Assembly: GCA_964036045.1 (NCBI GenBank)
Contig: OZ038382.1
Span: forward strand, 152,966,961-153,030,960
Origin: Eutreptiella sp. 'Long Island Sound 2002'
Taxonomy: Eukaryota > Euglenozoa > Euglenophyceae > Eutreptiales > Eutreptiaceae
Length of the DNA: 64,000 nucleotides
Direction: 5' to 3'
Below are positions 9,948 to 19,726 of this stretch, one piece after another. Below the pieces are notes generated by a model. It was not told the origin of the DNA. It saw nothing but the letters and a program-made list of their open reading frames with translations, and did no database searches. Position numbers and translations under genes: made by a program. Position 1 is the first letter of the stretch, and each line of letters starts with the position of its first letter.

Positions 9948-10910
9948 TCAGTTCGGCCAAGCACGAATACATGTGACCACCAACCTGTCTGGCCTGGCCC
10001 TCGTACGGCTTGGGCGCTGCAAATCAGCGGCCGAACTTGAAGCTTGGTCCTCATTTGGCTCCTGGGCTGGCCTGACCGCAGGAGGGGGGATCGACGGATC
10101 AGCCCTGGAATGTGGCTGCTGAGGGCCGTAAAAGGCTGGATCTCGATTCACCACAGGTCGTTTTCCGTCGCTCTCCACTTGTCTGTCTGGTTTCGACAAA
10201 CAATCTGTCAGGAGTACACCAATTTCGGGGTGCTTCTTCAAGAAGTCGATGAACCCCTTGGTGTATCCATGGACAAAAGATTGGGCTGGTTCCCAGTTGT
10301 TGTGACTGGAATCAAAGCCCCTCCACTCACACTGAAATTCCCATTCGCCCTTGGCGTCACGTCTTGCTTCAACAATCCTCTTGAGTTCGTACTTTCCCCC
10401 TTCGATGACCCGATCGGACAAGTGTTTTGCAGTCCAAAAAAGGGGTTTAACCCGATCCTTGGGGGAGGGGATCTCTCTCTTGAGGCGATCGCCCGAAACG
10501 TCAATTTCCCTGCTGACATCCACACGAATCCTCCACCTGTTCTCACCAAGACGCGCTGTAACAGCGAATGGCCCCTCCCACAAGGGAAGAAGCTTGTCAT
10601 CTCCGTCCAGGGTGGTGTCGGATTTTCGAAGCCAAATCCGATCATCGACTTCAAAATTGTGGGGGTTTTTTCGACCTTGATTTTGAACGCAAAGCCAGTC
10701 AGCTTGATGCTTCTCGATTAATTTCGACACAGATTTATCTGCTCGTTGGACTTCGTCCAAAAACAGCGAAGCATCCTTACAGGGGCGAGGATTATTCAAC
10801 GGCATGTTCCACCAACACTTCTTTCGTCCAAAGACAATTTCATTTGGAGAAAGGCCATGATACAAAGGCGTGTTGTGGTAACGGCGAAGCAATGCGAAGA
10901 GAACTTCCAT
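9948..10910 (-). CDS. Element 2 integrase C-terminal part and chromodomain
   Basis: 320 codons in the same frame as the rest of pol, separated from the upstream integrase by TAG 10911-10913. It contains LLRRYHNTPLYHGLSPNEIV, the GPF/Y-like region (LLPLWEGPFAVTARLGENRW) and a chromodomain around residues 175-235 (YELKRIVEARR...CEWRGF...NNWEPAQSF). Chromodomains bind modified histones and direct integration in chromoviruses. The element 1 protein has Trp where this one has the stop, so this is a Trp-to-amber change or a readthrough site. The first Met is just after the stop and is not a native start. Confidence 0.85.
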   Translation of the reverse strand: MEVLFALLRRYHNTPLYHGLSPNEIVFGRKKCWWNMPLNNPRPCKDASLFLDEVQRADKSVSKLIEKHQADWLCVQNQGRKNPHNFEVDDRIWLRKSDTTLDGDDKLLPLWEGPFAVTARLGENRWRIRVDVSREIDVSGDRLKREIPSPKDRVKPLFWTAKHLSDRVIEGGKYELKRIVEARRDAKGEWEFQCEWRGFDSSHNNWEPAQSFVHGYTKGFIDFLKKHPEIGVLLTDCLSKPDRQVESDGKRPVVNRDPAFYGPQQPHSRADPSIPPPAVRPAQEPNEDQASSSAADLQRPSRTRARPDRLVVTCIRAWPN

Positions 10911-11672
10911 CTAATGGAAATCCTTTTCACTCGCGAGCTCCTTACGAAGCATATTTATAATTGAGCGGCCGGCTCTTTCACCAGGCAGCGCTCGATGCGA
11001 GTGGATTTCACATCGGAGGTGGTGGATTCCAAGGCGAGCACATAATTCTCTCCACCATTCGGAGGTGTACTCTTTGCCTGAATCTGTCACCACCTCGGAT
11101 GGGACGTCCCAGCCTCCCATCCAGGTCTGCGCGCACCATTTGGCGGCAGCCTTGCCAGTCATCGACTCAATGTTGCAAGGCAACACTTGAATGTAGCCGG
11201 AATGACGGCACTGAATAAGGAGCACTCCATTGACCTTTTTGTTGGTCCAATGGCACTCTTCGTCATCGAGTTCACCGAGATGGAAAAAATCACTCGTGAC
11301 TCTGTTGAAGAGGCGCTCCGGAATAGGATGAGGCCTCAGATGACCGTGCTTCTTCGCGCTGGGGGGCGTCGAGACAGCACATTGGGCACATCCGGCGGCT
11401 ACTTTCATGCAGTGAGTATATAGCCGTGAGCCAAACAATCTATGTTTAATCATCGACCACAGTCGACGGCCATGTGCGTGGGGGGACTCCCATTTGTGCC
11501 ACCAGTTTAACACTCGGGGGGCTAGGGCGTCTGGCACACACAATTTACCCTCCATCCACAGCTTCCCCCCATCCAACGAGTACTCAGCAAAAATCCCATC
11601 TCTGTGAGCATCTTTGGATTTGAGATTTCCAAAGACCTCTTTAAACATGGGATCCTGCAGGTAATCGGACGT
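10911..11672 (-). CDS. Element 2 integrase zinc-binding and catalytic core
   Basis: In frame between TAG 11673-11675 and TAG 10911-10913. It shows an HHCC-like zinc region (SPHAHGR...GCAQCAV) and the DDE core: Asp in VTSDFFHLG, Asp in VVTDSGKEYTSEWW and Glu in ALPGERAGRSII. It integrates cDNA into the chromosome. The next exposed Met lies several codons in. The upstream stop again sits where element 1 has Trp (YADWTKMYK), supporting TGG to TAG. Confidence 0.88.
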   Translation of the reverse strand, partial: TSDYLQDPMFKEVFGNLKSKDAHRDGIFAEYSLDGGKLWMEGKLCVPDALAPRVLNWWHKWESPHAHGRRLWSMIKHRLFGSRLYTHCMKVAAGCAQCAVSTPPSAKKHGHLRPHPIPERLFNRVTSDFFHLGELDDEECHWTNKKVNGVLLIQCRHSGYIQVLPCNIESMTGKAAAKWCAQTWMGGWDVPSEVVTDSGKEYTSEWWRELCARLGIHHLRCEIHSHRALPGERAGRSIINMLRKELASEKDFH

Positions 11673-14600
11673 CTAGTCACGGATGATCAGGGAATCCTTC
11701 GGCAGGGGTGGAGTTTTGGCCGGATCTCGGCGCTTAATGCCTTGGATCAACCGAAATCGACTTACTTGTCGGGTATAGTCAAACCGTTTCACACTCCCTG
11801 AGGAGGGATCGGTGACTTTTTCCACGACTTTCAGCGTTTTGGTACAGATCTCATGGGCATGCGCCGGATCTGAAATGGCCGTGATGTCGTGACACGGCAA
11901 TGCGTGCTGTTTAACAGCGCACTGCATGCATGCACGTCGAATGAGTTTCTTTTCTTCCTGATCCCATTCGATGATTACATGGCGGTCCTGCTCCGTACCA
12001 TGGATGTTGGTACTTTGCAGCCCCTCTGAGGCGGGGTAAGCCCATCGGCTCAGAGCATCCGCTACCGTGTTGTGTTTTCCAGGCAGATACGACACATGGA
12101 GGTCAAACAGAGAGAGAAATTCGTGCCATCTGGCCCGTCGACCAGCTGGGCTCGCGACAGTATCAATGTGTTCGGTGGCCCAATACTCCAGAGATCGATG
12201 ATCCGTCAGGACCTCGACTCGATTGGTGCCAACCCACGATTGGTACTTTTTTAGAGCGCAAATTATAGCATACGTTTCTTGCTCACGCGGCGACCATTGC
12301 ATTTGGCGTGGGGCTAGCTTCCGAGACCAAAATGCAAGAGGGTAATGATTGCCGGTGGCTTCATCAACCTGTTCAAGGACAGCTCCGATCGCGTACCTAG
12401 ATGCGTCGGTTCTAATGTAGAAGGGTCGGTCAAATTGGGGCACATGCAACGTGGCGACTTCGCAGAGGGCTGCCTTCAAGTGATGGAAGGCCTCCTCGCA
12501 CTCGTCAGTCCACTTGACACGAACCTTTGAACCTGCCTTGCCTGCATCTCTCCCTACCTTCAATAATTCAGTGAGGGGGGCAGCAAATTTGGCATAATTC
12601 GGCACAAAAGTGTGGTAAAAATTGCAACAACCCAGGAATCCTCTCAACTCCGTGATCGTCTCAGGGCGCTTCCACTTCTGAATAGCGACGAGCTTCCCTG
12701 GACTGGGTCGTCGAGTGCCATTCTCTAGGAGAGAACCACAAAATTCGACTGATTTTAAAAACAATTTTCTCTTCTTTGGCCCACAAATCAGCTGATTGGC
12801 GTCAAGAATATCCAAAACTTGGTTCAGCTGCTTCTCATGTAGGGCCACCAGCTCAGCTTCGGTCAGTCCCTCCCCCTCCGTCGCGATGATTATGTCATCT
12901 ATGTACACACTCACGAAGGCACGAAGCTCAGGATGGGTTGTGAACAGCACATCCTCCATCATTCTTTGAAAAAATGAGGGGGCGTTCTTCAAGCCCATGG
13001 GCATGACGTTCCACTGGACTGGGCCACATGGCGTGCACATACAGGTGAGAGGTCTGCTGTCCTTCCTCAACGGCATTTGGTGAAAGCCGTGACGGAGATC
13101 CAGCACAGAGAACAAACGACCTCTTGCCCTCTTAGCGATTTCCTCCTCAATGAGGGGCAGGGGGTGCGAATCCGCCTTGGTTTCGGCGTTGAGATTGCGA
13201 AAATCAACCACCATTCGCCAACCATCAATTGTGTTCTGGTCTGCAGGCGGTGGCTTCGGGACTGTGAAGGGTGAACAGCACCATTCGCTGGTCATACAAC
13301 CCTCAAGCCGACCAAATTCCCTGAGATTTCTCTCGATGATTTTTCTGAGGATCTCATGTTTGTGTCCATGATTTTCATAAGGGCGCTGTTTTTTTGCCTT
13401 GTACCCTTCACGAAGCTCGATGAAGGCTTCACCGAACTGTCCAGGGACAGGGGGGTCCTTGATCAACTTTCCTGAAAGGGTTGTGTCCTTCCGTTCCTCA
13501 AAAATCTTTTCTCTTGACTTGGAACACAATTCAGTGTCCACCTGATCGCCAGGAATTACTGTCGAAAAAACTTTGGCGACTTCTTCGGCTTTGGCAGGAA
13601 GAATCTTCTTACGGATGTCCCTAAACAGGTCCGTATCAACTGCCTCTTGAAGATAGGTGGGTCGTGTGTCGAAATCCCAGAGATTCTCTTCGTGATCCAG
13701 CTCCTCGAAAGGATCCATGAAAGCTTCCACAGGGGGTTTTTCATAAAAAACTCTGAATTTGCGGCGCGATTGGAGATTTTTCCTCGCCCGTGCACTGAAG
13801 ATTCTTTTCGATGTCGACCGTATTGGGGAAGAGGGAGACGAGGCGGTTCCATTGGACGTTGAATCACCTTGGGTATCTGACGGACAAAAATCAGAAAAAA
13901 TAGATTCATCATCAGTACCACGCTCAACCTCAGATTCTGACCCAACACAAGAATCAGTACCAGAATCAGCAGAATTAGAGTCAGAAAGCTTTCCATCCAC
14001 CAGGAATGCAAGCGAACTCCAGGACCGCTGTGGCAGGGGACCTGTGTCGTCCCTGGCATACAGCTTAATCTTCCTGGGAAGTTCGATGTAATCAACACAA
14101 ATGTCTTGTAATTCCTGAAACCAAGGCTTGTCGTCCCACAAGGGCACAACTAAAATTGCCTGGGTTTTATCTTGCTTGATTTTGTGGATGACCTGCTGGA
14201 TTAAGTGAAACGGAGGATTAATCCACAACTTCTTGTCCCATTTGTGGGTCCAAGCGTCGCTGAAGTGCTTGTCAAAGCGCTTGTTCATACGGTTAGCAAA
14301 GGCATCATACTGTGGCCAAAAGGAATGGTGTTCATGAAAGTATTCACAAATTGCATCGCGCCATTTGTCGACAACTCTGTAGGATGAAGAGTGCCAGCGC
14401 GAAGGGCGTCGTGGCTGGGAGTCCCTACGAAGACATTCTAACTCTTGGGAGTAATCGGCACTCCCATTCACCTCTGCAATGGTGACATCTTCACCAAATT
14501 TTGGTGTCACCTTTTGCTTCAAAAATTCTTCTGCACTTTTAAACCCTGCGTGCAAAAAACGAAATTCAGGACGCTCCAAGGGACCTGACTCCAGCAAAAA

Positions 14601-15131
14601 ACAACGACGATGACCTACGGGCGCTACCCTGTTCTTGCGAAGCCAAGGATGGCCCAAATAAAGGTCATACTTTATGTCAGCACGATAGAAGTAGTCATCC
14701 TTAAGGGCAACTTCTTCCACATTTTGCTCTTCCCAAAGGTCTTGAGCGACCAAATGAGTTGATATATAACAACCGCGTTGCCCACCTGCGAGAGAATGTC
14801 CAGAAACTCCCTCGAGGGTAACAGGATGAGGCGATTCAAACACGCAGTCGTCGGGTAAGAAGGAATTGGATTGGAGATTTACCTCTGATCCATTGTCACA
14901 CAAACAAGTGGCGAGGTGGAAATTTCCCTTGCAATCAGAGACCCACAGCTTTGTGACAAACTGACGAGCCCTGTGCTTGGACTGTACACCAACCTCGTCC
15001 ACTACAACAGAAGGATCCGCTGCCGGATCCAGGGGAGAGGAGACAAGCGACCCTACATCAAGTAATGGTCGATCAGGAATTTGGGGATCATGCCTGAAAT
15101 CGCCTGGGGAGGGGCGATTTTCGTGGCTCCC
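11673..15131 (-). CDS. Element 2 pol: protease, Dam-like domain, RT, RNase H
   Basis: The frame continues directly from gag after TAG 15132-15134; the first Met is at 15002. Domains in order: retropepsin-like protease with CDNGSEVNL (Asp-Asn-Gly instead of Asp-Thr/Ser-Gly) and the flap-like VSGHSLAGG, then a Dam-like methylase domain (residues ~215-345, WINPPF motif, AILVVPLW). An acidic Ser-rich linker follows, then the RT (VDFRNLNAETK, LDLRHGFHQMPL, catalytic YIDD), the RNase H (FYIRTDASRYAIGAVLEQV, LTDHRSLEYW) and the DALSRWAYP motif that ends RNase H in Ty3 elements. The frame is intact over more than 1100 codons, fitting a very recent insertion. Confidence 0.92.
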   Translation of the reverse strand, partial: GSHENRPSPGDFRHDPQIPDRPLLDVGSLVSSPLDPAADPSVVVDEVGVQSKHRARQFVTKLWVSDCKGNFHLATCLCDNGSEVNLQSNSFLPDDCVFESPHPVTLEGVSGHSLAGGQRGCYISTHLVAQDLWEEQNVEEVALKDDYFYRADIKYDLYLGHPWLRKNRVAPVGHRRCFLLESGPLERPEFRFLHAGFKSAEEFLKQKVTPKFGEDVTIAEVNGSADYSQELECLRRDSQPRRPSRWHSSSYRVVDKWRDAICEYFHEHHSFWPQYDAFANRMNKRFDKHFSDAWTHKWDKKLWINPPFHLIQQVIHKIKQDKTQAILVVPLWDDKPWFQELQDICVDYIELPRKIKLYARDDTGPLPQRSWSSLAFLVDGKLSDSNSADSGTDSCVGSESEVERGTDDESIFSDFCPSDTQGDSTSNGTASSPSSPIRSTSKRIFSARARKNLQSRRKFRVFYEKPPVEAFMDPFEELDHEENLWDFDTRPTYLQEAVDTDLFRDIRKKILPAKAEEVAKVFSTVIPGDQVDTELCSKSREKIFEERKDTTLSGKLIKDPPVPGQFGEAFIELREGYKAKKQRPYENHGHKHEILRKIIERNLREFGRLEGCMTSEWCCSPFTVPKPPPADQNTIDGWRMVVDFRNLNAETKADSHPLPLIEEEIAKRARGRLFSVLDLRHGFHQMPLRKDSRPLTCMCTPCGPVQWNVMPMGLKNAPSFFQRMMEDVLFTTHPELRAFVSVYIDDIIIATEGEGLTEAELVALHEKQLNQVLDILDANQLICGPKKRKLFLKSVEFCGSLLENGTRRPSPGKLVAIQKWKRPETITELRGFLGCCNFYHTFVPNYAKFAAPLTELLKVGRDAGKAGSKVRVKWTDECEEAFHHLKAALCEVATLHVPQFDRPFYIRTDASRYAIGAVLEQVDEATGNHYPLAFWSRKLAPRQMQWSPREQETYAIICALKKYQSWVGTNRVEVLTDHRSLEYWATEHIDTVASPAGRRARWHEFLSLFDLHVSYLPGKHNTVADALSRWAYPASEGLQSTNIHGTEQDRHVIIEWDQEEKKLIRRACMQCAVKQHALPCHDITAISDPAHAHEICTKTLKVVEKVTDPSSGSVKRFDYTRQVSRFRLIQGIKRRDPAKTPPLPKDSLIIRD

Positions 15132-15134
15132 CTA
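15132..15134 (-). promoter_or_regulatory. Gag/pol amber codon of element 2, candidate readthrough site
   Basis: GCC TAG GGG AGC on the minus strand; gag and pol share the frame on both sides and pol has no Met for 43 codons. Retroviruses such as murine leukaemia virus express pol by reading through an in-frame UAG G. Confidence 0.7.
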
Positions 15135-18100
15135 GGCGTTCTGACCTCCAGCGGCTGCGTTAACATTGTGGACACAGCCTGATTCGTCGATCCACTCATC
15201 TTGGAACGGATCATCCGCTGGATTCAGGCCATTTTCGACATAATCTCGATCCGCATCGGACACCTGATCTGCACCTGAGACCTGATCCACACGATGGTTT
15301 CCTTTTCCACGTCCACGGCCACGGCCGCCGGATGATGGGCCACCACCGTCGCCACGCCCTCTGCCCTTACCAGAGAAGGGGGTTCCCGAAGGATTTCCCT
15401 TACCTTTACCCTGTGATCCTGGAGCATTTCCTTTGTTTGTACCGGATTGAGGGGTTTGGCCTGGATTTCGATTTCCGCCTCCGGCGTTGACATTGGGACT
15501 TGTCTGGCCGTTTGGCTGTCCACCGGAGCCGGATGGAGTCCGATTCCCTTTGCCTTGGGACCCGCCAGGGCCTCCAGTATTTTTGTTCCCACCGGAGGGA
15601 GTCGAATTACCCTTTCCCCCCTTGGCACCATGCACCTGTCTGTCATTCCTGTCTGAATTCTGCGAATTACTGACATTTTCACCAATCACCTTGTGATCGT
15701 AAGCAGACCATCGGTGATTAGCAGTAGAATGCGTCTTAGCTCGGTTCGTAGAACCTAAAAGAAGGCAGATGCTACAGTGATCCTGAACATTCCGGGTGTC
15801 ATTCACCTTTTTGTTGCCCTTTTGGGCCCCATTTTGGGTGTTTTGCTGGGTATTCTTGTTTCCCCCAAGACCCTCATGGAAATTTTGATTGGCGGCGTCA
15901 GTGAGCCTCTCAACCTCTTCCCACAGTTCCTGCGGGGTAAACGAAAACACCCAGTTCCTGGCCTTCAGGCGATGGCCGTGGAAACTTACTCCCCTATTGA
16001 GGACTTGGACAAACAAGTCCCGATCCTCGTGTTCATTAAACTTGATTTTCCACGTGTTTTCAGTGAATTTCACCTTGGTAAACGACGTGGGGGAGCACTT
16101 TTGAAGTGCCTCCCTGACGGTAAACCGGTTGGCCGAGGCGTCAAAGCCATCGACTTCCGCCCACCAGGTCTTGACCTTTTCTTCGGATTGTTTATTCTGA
16201 AGGGTGGCGGCGGTTTCTGAGGGGATCTTGTCAAAAATCAGATTTTTCAGCTCGGCACTGGAAAATTTTTCGCCTGAATGTTCAGATTCTTCTACGAGAT
16301 TCCAGAAGCGCTGTCTCTTGTCCTGCACTTCGTGCAAGATTAATCGCGAGAACGAAGGAAAATTCTTCAACATCTGGTGGTAATGGTCCTCAGGCAGCCG
16401 GGATCCACGTACCTCCAACTGTTCCCACACCTCATCAAAGGTAAGGGGGGAACTTGAATCTTCACGATCACTCCAGGTTCTGAGCCAAGTGTTGGCCGGC
16501 GCTCCCTCAAGGCAGTCCAAGAGCGCCATCAGGAACTGATCATCCTGGAGTTTTTGAGTCTTAACCCACAGTTTAAATTCCCGTTGGAACTGAGGCCAAC
16601 GTCTGGGGTTCCCATTATACTTCGGTTGCTTGGCAACCTGACGAAGTCGCAATGAAGTAGGATTTAGAAGTGAATCCAGCCCAACACCGGCCGTAATGGC
16701 AGACACCTTGGCGGCATCATTAGCCACACCAGCTCCGGCGAGGGTCTGGGCGAGCAACATCTGGGCAATTGCATTGTAATCAACAGCAGGAAGGGTAGTA
16801 CGGGAGGCAGTTCGTTTGGCATTTTGGGCCTCATTCCTAGCCTTCACCGATCTACTCTGAGATCGAGAGATTGTAACCCTTTCCTTTAGCTTAGTCCTGC
16901 TGATCCTTGCGTCGGTGGTCTTAGAGTCCACCGAAGGAGCAATCGAAAAAATTTCTGTCGCCTCCTCCGACGGTTCTGTTGTTTGTTCCACCGATGATGC
17001 GCCCTCAGATCGCATGTGGGTCTTGAAAAGATCTTTAATTCCCAGCGTCTGAATGATGAGTTGCATTTGATCTTTGAGCAATTGGAGCTCAGAGTCTCGC
17101 TGTAATCTGCAAGAGCAGTCGGCAGGACAGTACATACCGTGTCCTGAAGGGCCTGAGCAGGCTGTCGGACCGCTAATCTCAGTGGTTCGCAGCCAGGAGT
17201 CCACTTGGGGAGCTCCTTCAGTCCTAATTTCCAGGCTTGCCTGCCTAGCTGCCTCTAAAATTCCTTCCTCAACCGCGGCGGCTAGATCGTCGCGGATGGA
17301 AACAGAGGAATGAGGGGCGGAGGGCCCGGCAACAGGTGCCTTGGTCTTCTCCTTCGGGAAGGGGCTTGCCTCCCAGATCTGCAAGAAAATGGCAAAAGAT
17401 TCATCTTCTTGAGAACACCACCACATCCTGGTATTAATTTCTTCTTGAAGGAGGAAAAAATATTCGAATAAAAAATCAGAGGCGATTCTTTCTTGACCTA
17501 TCAGCTTAGACGTGGCTAATAGACACAGGGCCTCAAGCGCCTCAAGGTTACGGGTCACTTCGGAAGACAAATGGTTGTCCCATTGTGCCCATGAGGCTGG
17601 TCGATTATAGGCAGGTACCTCACCTGGACCACCCATCTCAATGTCGTCAATGTCGGCGTCGATGGTCTCAAAATGTGGACATTGGTAAGGAGTATTAGTA
17701 CCTGCCAGGTCCGTAAGCTCCACCGGAGCGTTGCCATTAGCGTAGGCTGGGAGATTCCAGCTGCTTGATGGCCAATTTCGACTGGGATCTTGATTGTAAT
17801 CTGGGCCTCCACAACTGCTGATTTGTGCCCTTCTTGGGCAATTTGGGCTTACGCAAGGCAGTCCTCTCAAGGCCTCGTTCGCACAGCACCACGGCAGCGT
17901 AATCGTTACGTCTCCGGAGGTGGCGGAGTCTACGGGGCCGTACTGAGGGGCTAGCTGTGGTTGGGACACCAAAGGAACAACATTCAGGTAGCCTCTGCTA
18001 CCATGAAAGTGCTGCCCTGGGTCGTTGTGGGTGCCGGAGGGCTCGGGGCCGGCAAGACCAGTGGGGCAGGCACGCGAGGAGTCTCCCTGGATGTTGTTAT

Positions 18101-18167
18101 TGGGGGTAGAACCGGATACTCGGACACCAACAGAGGCGAGAGCAGCGACAACAGAAGCAAGGTCCAT
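15132..18167 (-). CDS. Element 2 gag
   Basis: 1011 codons. The ATG at 18167 is inside the 5' LTR; 54 codons precede the PBS, which is read as F-H-G-S-R-G. Visible parts: a CRLQRDSELQLLKDQM helix region (~345-360), a basic Arg/Ser segment (~430-465), a capsid-like region (KQPKYNGNPRRWPQFQREFK, ~520) with SRLPEDHYHQML, and a C-x2-C...H-x4-H motif (CSICLLLG...THSTANH, ~795). A Gly/Asn/Lys-rich tail probably binds RNA. It is a close relative of element 1 gag; both share LPEDHY at the same place. It ends at TAG 15132 with pol in the same frame. Confidence 0.92.
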   Translation of the reverse strand: MDLASVVAALASVGVRVSGSTPNNNIQGDSSRACPTGLAGPEPSGTHNDPGQHFHGSRGYLNVVPLVSQPQLAPQYGPVDSATSGDVTITLPWCCANEALRGLPCVSPNCPRRAQISSCGGPDYNQDPSRNWPSSSWNLPAYANGNAPVELTDLAGTNTPYQCPHFETIDADIDDIEMGGPGEVPAYNRPASWAQWDNHLSSEVTRNLEALEALCLLATSKLIGQERIASDFLFEYFFLLQEEINTRMWWCSQEDESFAIFLQIWEASPFPKEKTKAPVAGPSAPHSSVSIRDDLAAAVEEGILEAARQASLEIRTEGAPQVDSWLRTTEISGPTACSGPSGHGMYCPADCSCRLQRDSELQLLKDQMQLIIQTLGIKDLFKTHMRSEGASSVEQTTEPSEEATEIFSIAPSVDSKTTDARISRTKLKERVTISRSQSRSVKARNEAQNAKRTASRTTLPAVDYNAIAQMLLAQTLAGAGVANDAAKVSAITAGVGLDSLLNPTSLRLRQVAKQPKYNGNPRRWPQFQREFKLWVKTQKLQDDQFLMALLDCLEGAPANTWLRTWSDREDSSSPLTFDEVWEQLEVRGSRLPEDHYHQMLKNFPSFSRLILHEVQDKRQRFWNLVEESEHSGEKFSSAELKNLIFDKIPSETAATLQNKQSEEKVKTWWAEVDGFDASANRFTVREALQKCSPTSFTKVKFTENTWKIKFNEHEDRDLFVQVLNRGVSFHGHRLKARNWVFSFTPQELWEEVERLTDAANQNFHEGLGGNKNTQQNTQNGAQKGNKKVNDTRNVQDHCSICLLLGSTNRAKTHSTANHRWSAYDHKVIGENVSNSQNSDRNDRQVHGAKGGKGNSTPSGGNKNTGGPGGSQGKGNRTPSGSGGQPNGQTSPNVNAGGGNRNPGQTPQSGTNKGNAPGSQGKGKGNPSGTPFSGKGRGRGDGGGPSSGGRGRGRGKGNHRVDQVSGADQVSDADRDYVENGLNPADDPFQDEWIDESGCVHNVNAAAGGQNA
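17992..18003 (-). other. Primer-binding site, element 2 (initiator tRNA-Met)
   Basis: Minus strand TGGTAGCAGAGG abuts the 5' LTR end (TTTCA). It is translated within gag. Confidence 0.88.
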
Positions 18168-18535
18168 GCTGATTGTTATCCGGCAGAAAATCCCAGTCTA
18201 TGAAGAAAATTGAGGGGAATTATTCTAAATACATCTGAGTGTCCAAAACTGTCTGAAAAGATTTAAATAATCCATTTATGTAAAAAGGTTTGGCCGATCT
18301 GGCCCGCGAGCGCGCGTCAGCGGCAAATGGCGATTCCAGCTAAAATAGCGGAACGCGGCGGATTTACGGGAAATGGACCGCGGAATCAAATCCGGCATAT
18401 CAGAAATATATAGGAAATATCCTGTGACTGAGCTGCGAGGCGGCAATTCCGCCGAAGCAAAGAAAATGACCAAAATGTAGCCAATCTGGGCAGAATGTCT
18501 GAAAATCTGAGCAGATGGGGCTAGCCGCACTTACA
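18004..18535 (-). repeat. Element 2 5' LTR
   Basis: 532 bp, identical by eye to 7770-8301. It carries the gag start codon. Confidence 0.95.
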
Positions 18536-18540
18536 CATTA
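18536..18540. repeat. Target-site duplication CATTA, right of element 2
   Basis: Identical to 7765-7769. Confidence 0.95.
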
Positions 18541-19726
18541 CAGGAACCGTCTGGAGAACTTCAGGGCGATCAAGAAATTTTTTCTGGAAGAGATCCAAAT
18601 AGCAAGGCAAGATTGGGAGTTTTTGGTGCAAGAGGCGGAGAATTCGGGAGAAGGACTTTCTGAAGGCGAGATGAAGAAGATCCTCCTGAGCAAGCTCATG
18701 CCGGAGACCAAGCAGAAGATCAGGGACTCTCAGGCGGACCAAAAAGTCCTGGGCAACTGGGTTGAAGTCCGAGGATTGCCGGAAACTATGGGAAAAATGG
18801 CAGTTCGTGAGTTGCTACACTCTATCAGTGCTACTGGATTGAAAGACATCACTATTTGTGAGGGCAGATGGAGAGTTGGTTTCCATGACTCTGAACAGTC
18901 GGAGTTTTTCTGTAGCATGGTGGATGGGAAAGTGAAGTATAAGGGGACAGTTTTGAAGGTACGACCGTGGATCTTCTCGTATGGAGTCGAGCAGATCTGG
19001 GACCAACTTGAAAAGTATGCAAACTTAGAACGCCAGAAGTCACAGGATGCACAAGGCTTCGGAGGCAAGGTCAACGCCGTTGGTGAGAAGGGATGCTCTT
19101 TGTGCATTGCCGTTGGAAAGGAAGGTTTAGCGGCAACTCACACGACCGCAGATCACAGGTGGACGCCCTCAGATCTCAAGACAATTCAGTCCAAAATGGA
19201 TGGAAAGGGAAGTTCTCCCAAAAATCCCCAGCAGGATGGAGCACGAGATGCTGACCAGCATGGAAGGGGAAAGGGTAAAGGGCAGTCCAAAGGAAAGAAC
19301 AGAGACTGGACACCAAAAGATTACTCGCAGCAAGGCGGAGATCCGAGTGGCTCAAGATGGACCGATGCTGGTGGAAAATCTGGTGGAAAATCTGGTGAAA
19401 AAGGTGGAAAAGGCCAAGGAAAGTCCGGGAATCAAGATGATTCCAAGGTGAATGGCAACCCCCTGTATACGGAGACGCCAGCGAACAAGACCTTCGGCAA
19501 GGACAAGGATACTGGAGGTCGAGGTAAAGGCAGATCCAACGAATCCAACCCCAATTCCAACACCTCCAACAACAAAGGCCAAGGAGGTAAGAAAGGTGGT
19601 GGTGAAAAATCATTTGGTGGTCGTGGACGTGGAAAAGGAGTCAATGCCGTCGAAGCAGGAGAAGAATGGGTTGACGAAGGACAAGTACAGGACGTGCAGC
19701 CGAACGACGAAGAAGAATGGCAATAG
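18541..19726 (+). CDS. Element 1 gag, C-terminal part
   Basis: Continuation of gag from 7769 after element 2; coding sense resumes at RNRLENFRAIKKFFLEE. It includes helical capsid-like sequence (LSEGEMKKILLSKLMPETKQ), an RNA-recognition-like stretch also present in element 2 gag, the finger CSLCIAVGKEGLAATHTTADH (C-x2-C...H-x4-H) and a Gly/Lys-rich basic tail. It ends at TAG 19724-19726 followed by GGA AGC; pol continues in the same frame. The frame opens slightly upstream (18515), but those codons belong to the LTR of element 2. Confidence 0.88.
19724..19726 (+). promoter_or_regulatory. Gag/pol amber codon of element 1, candidate readthrough site
   Basis: CAA TAG GGA AGC, with gag and protease in one frame. 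A short hairpin is possible 20 bases downstream (ATCCCA 19746-19751 pairing with TGGGGT 19756-19761). Confidence 0.65.

Larger units (their letters stand above)
7770..18535 (-). mobile_element. Element 2: young Ty3/gypsy chromodomain retrotransposon
   Basis: Two 532-bp LTRs (7770-8301 and 18004-18535) with no difference that I can see, a perfect 5-bp duplication CATTA, PBS 17992-18003 and a polypurine tract at 8302-8311. It is inserted in gag of element 1 in opposite orientation. One minus-strand frame covers gag, protease, Dam-like domain, RT, RNase H, integrase and chromodomain from 18167 to 9948, broken only by three TAG codons (15132, 11673, 10911). LTR identity makes it the most recent insertion in the window. 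Confidence 0.95.
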
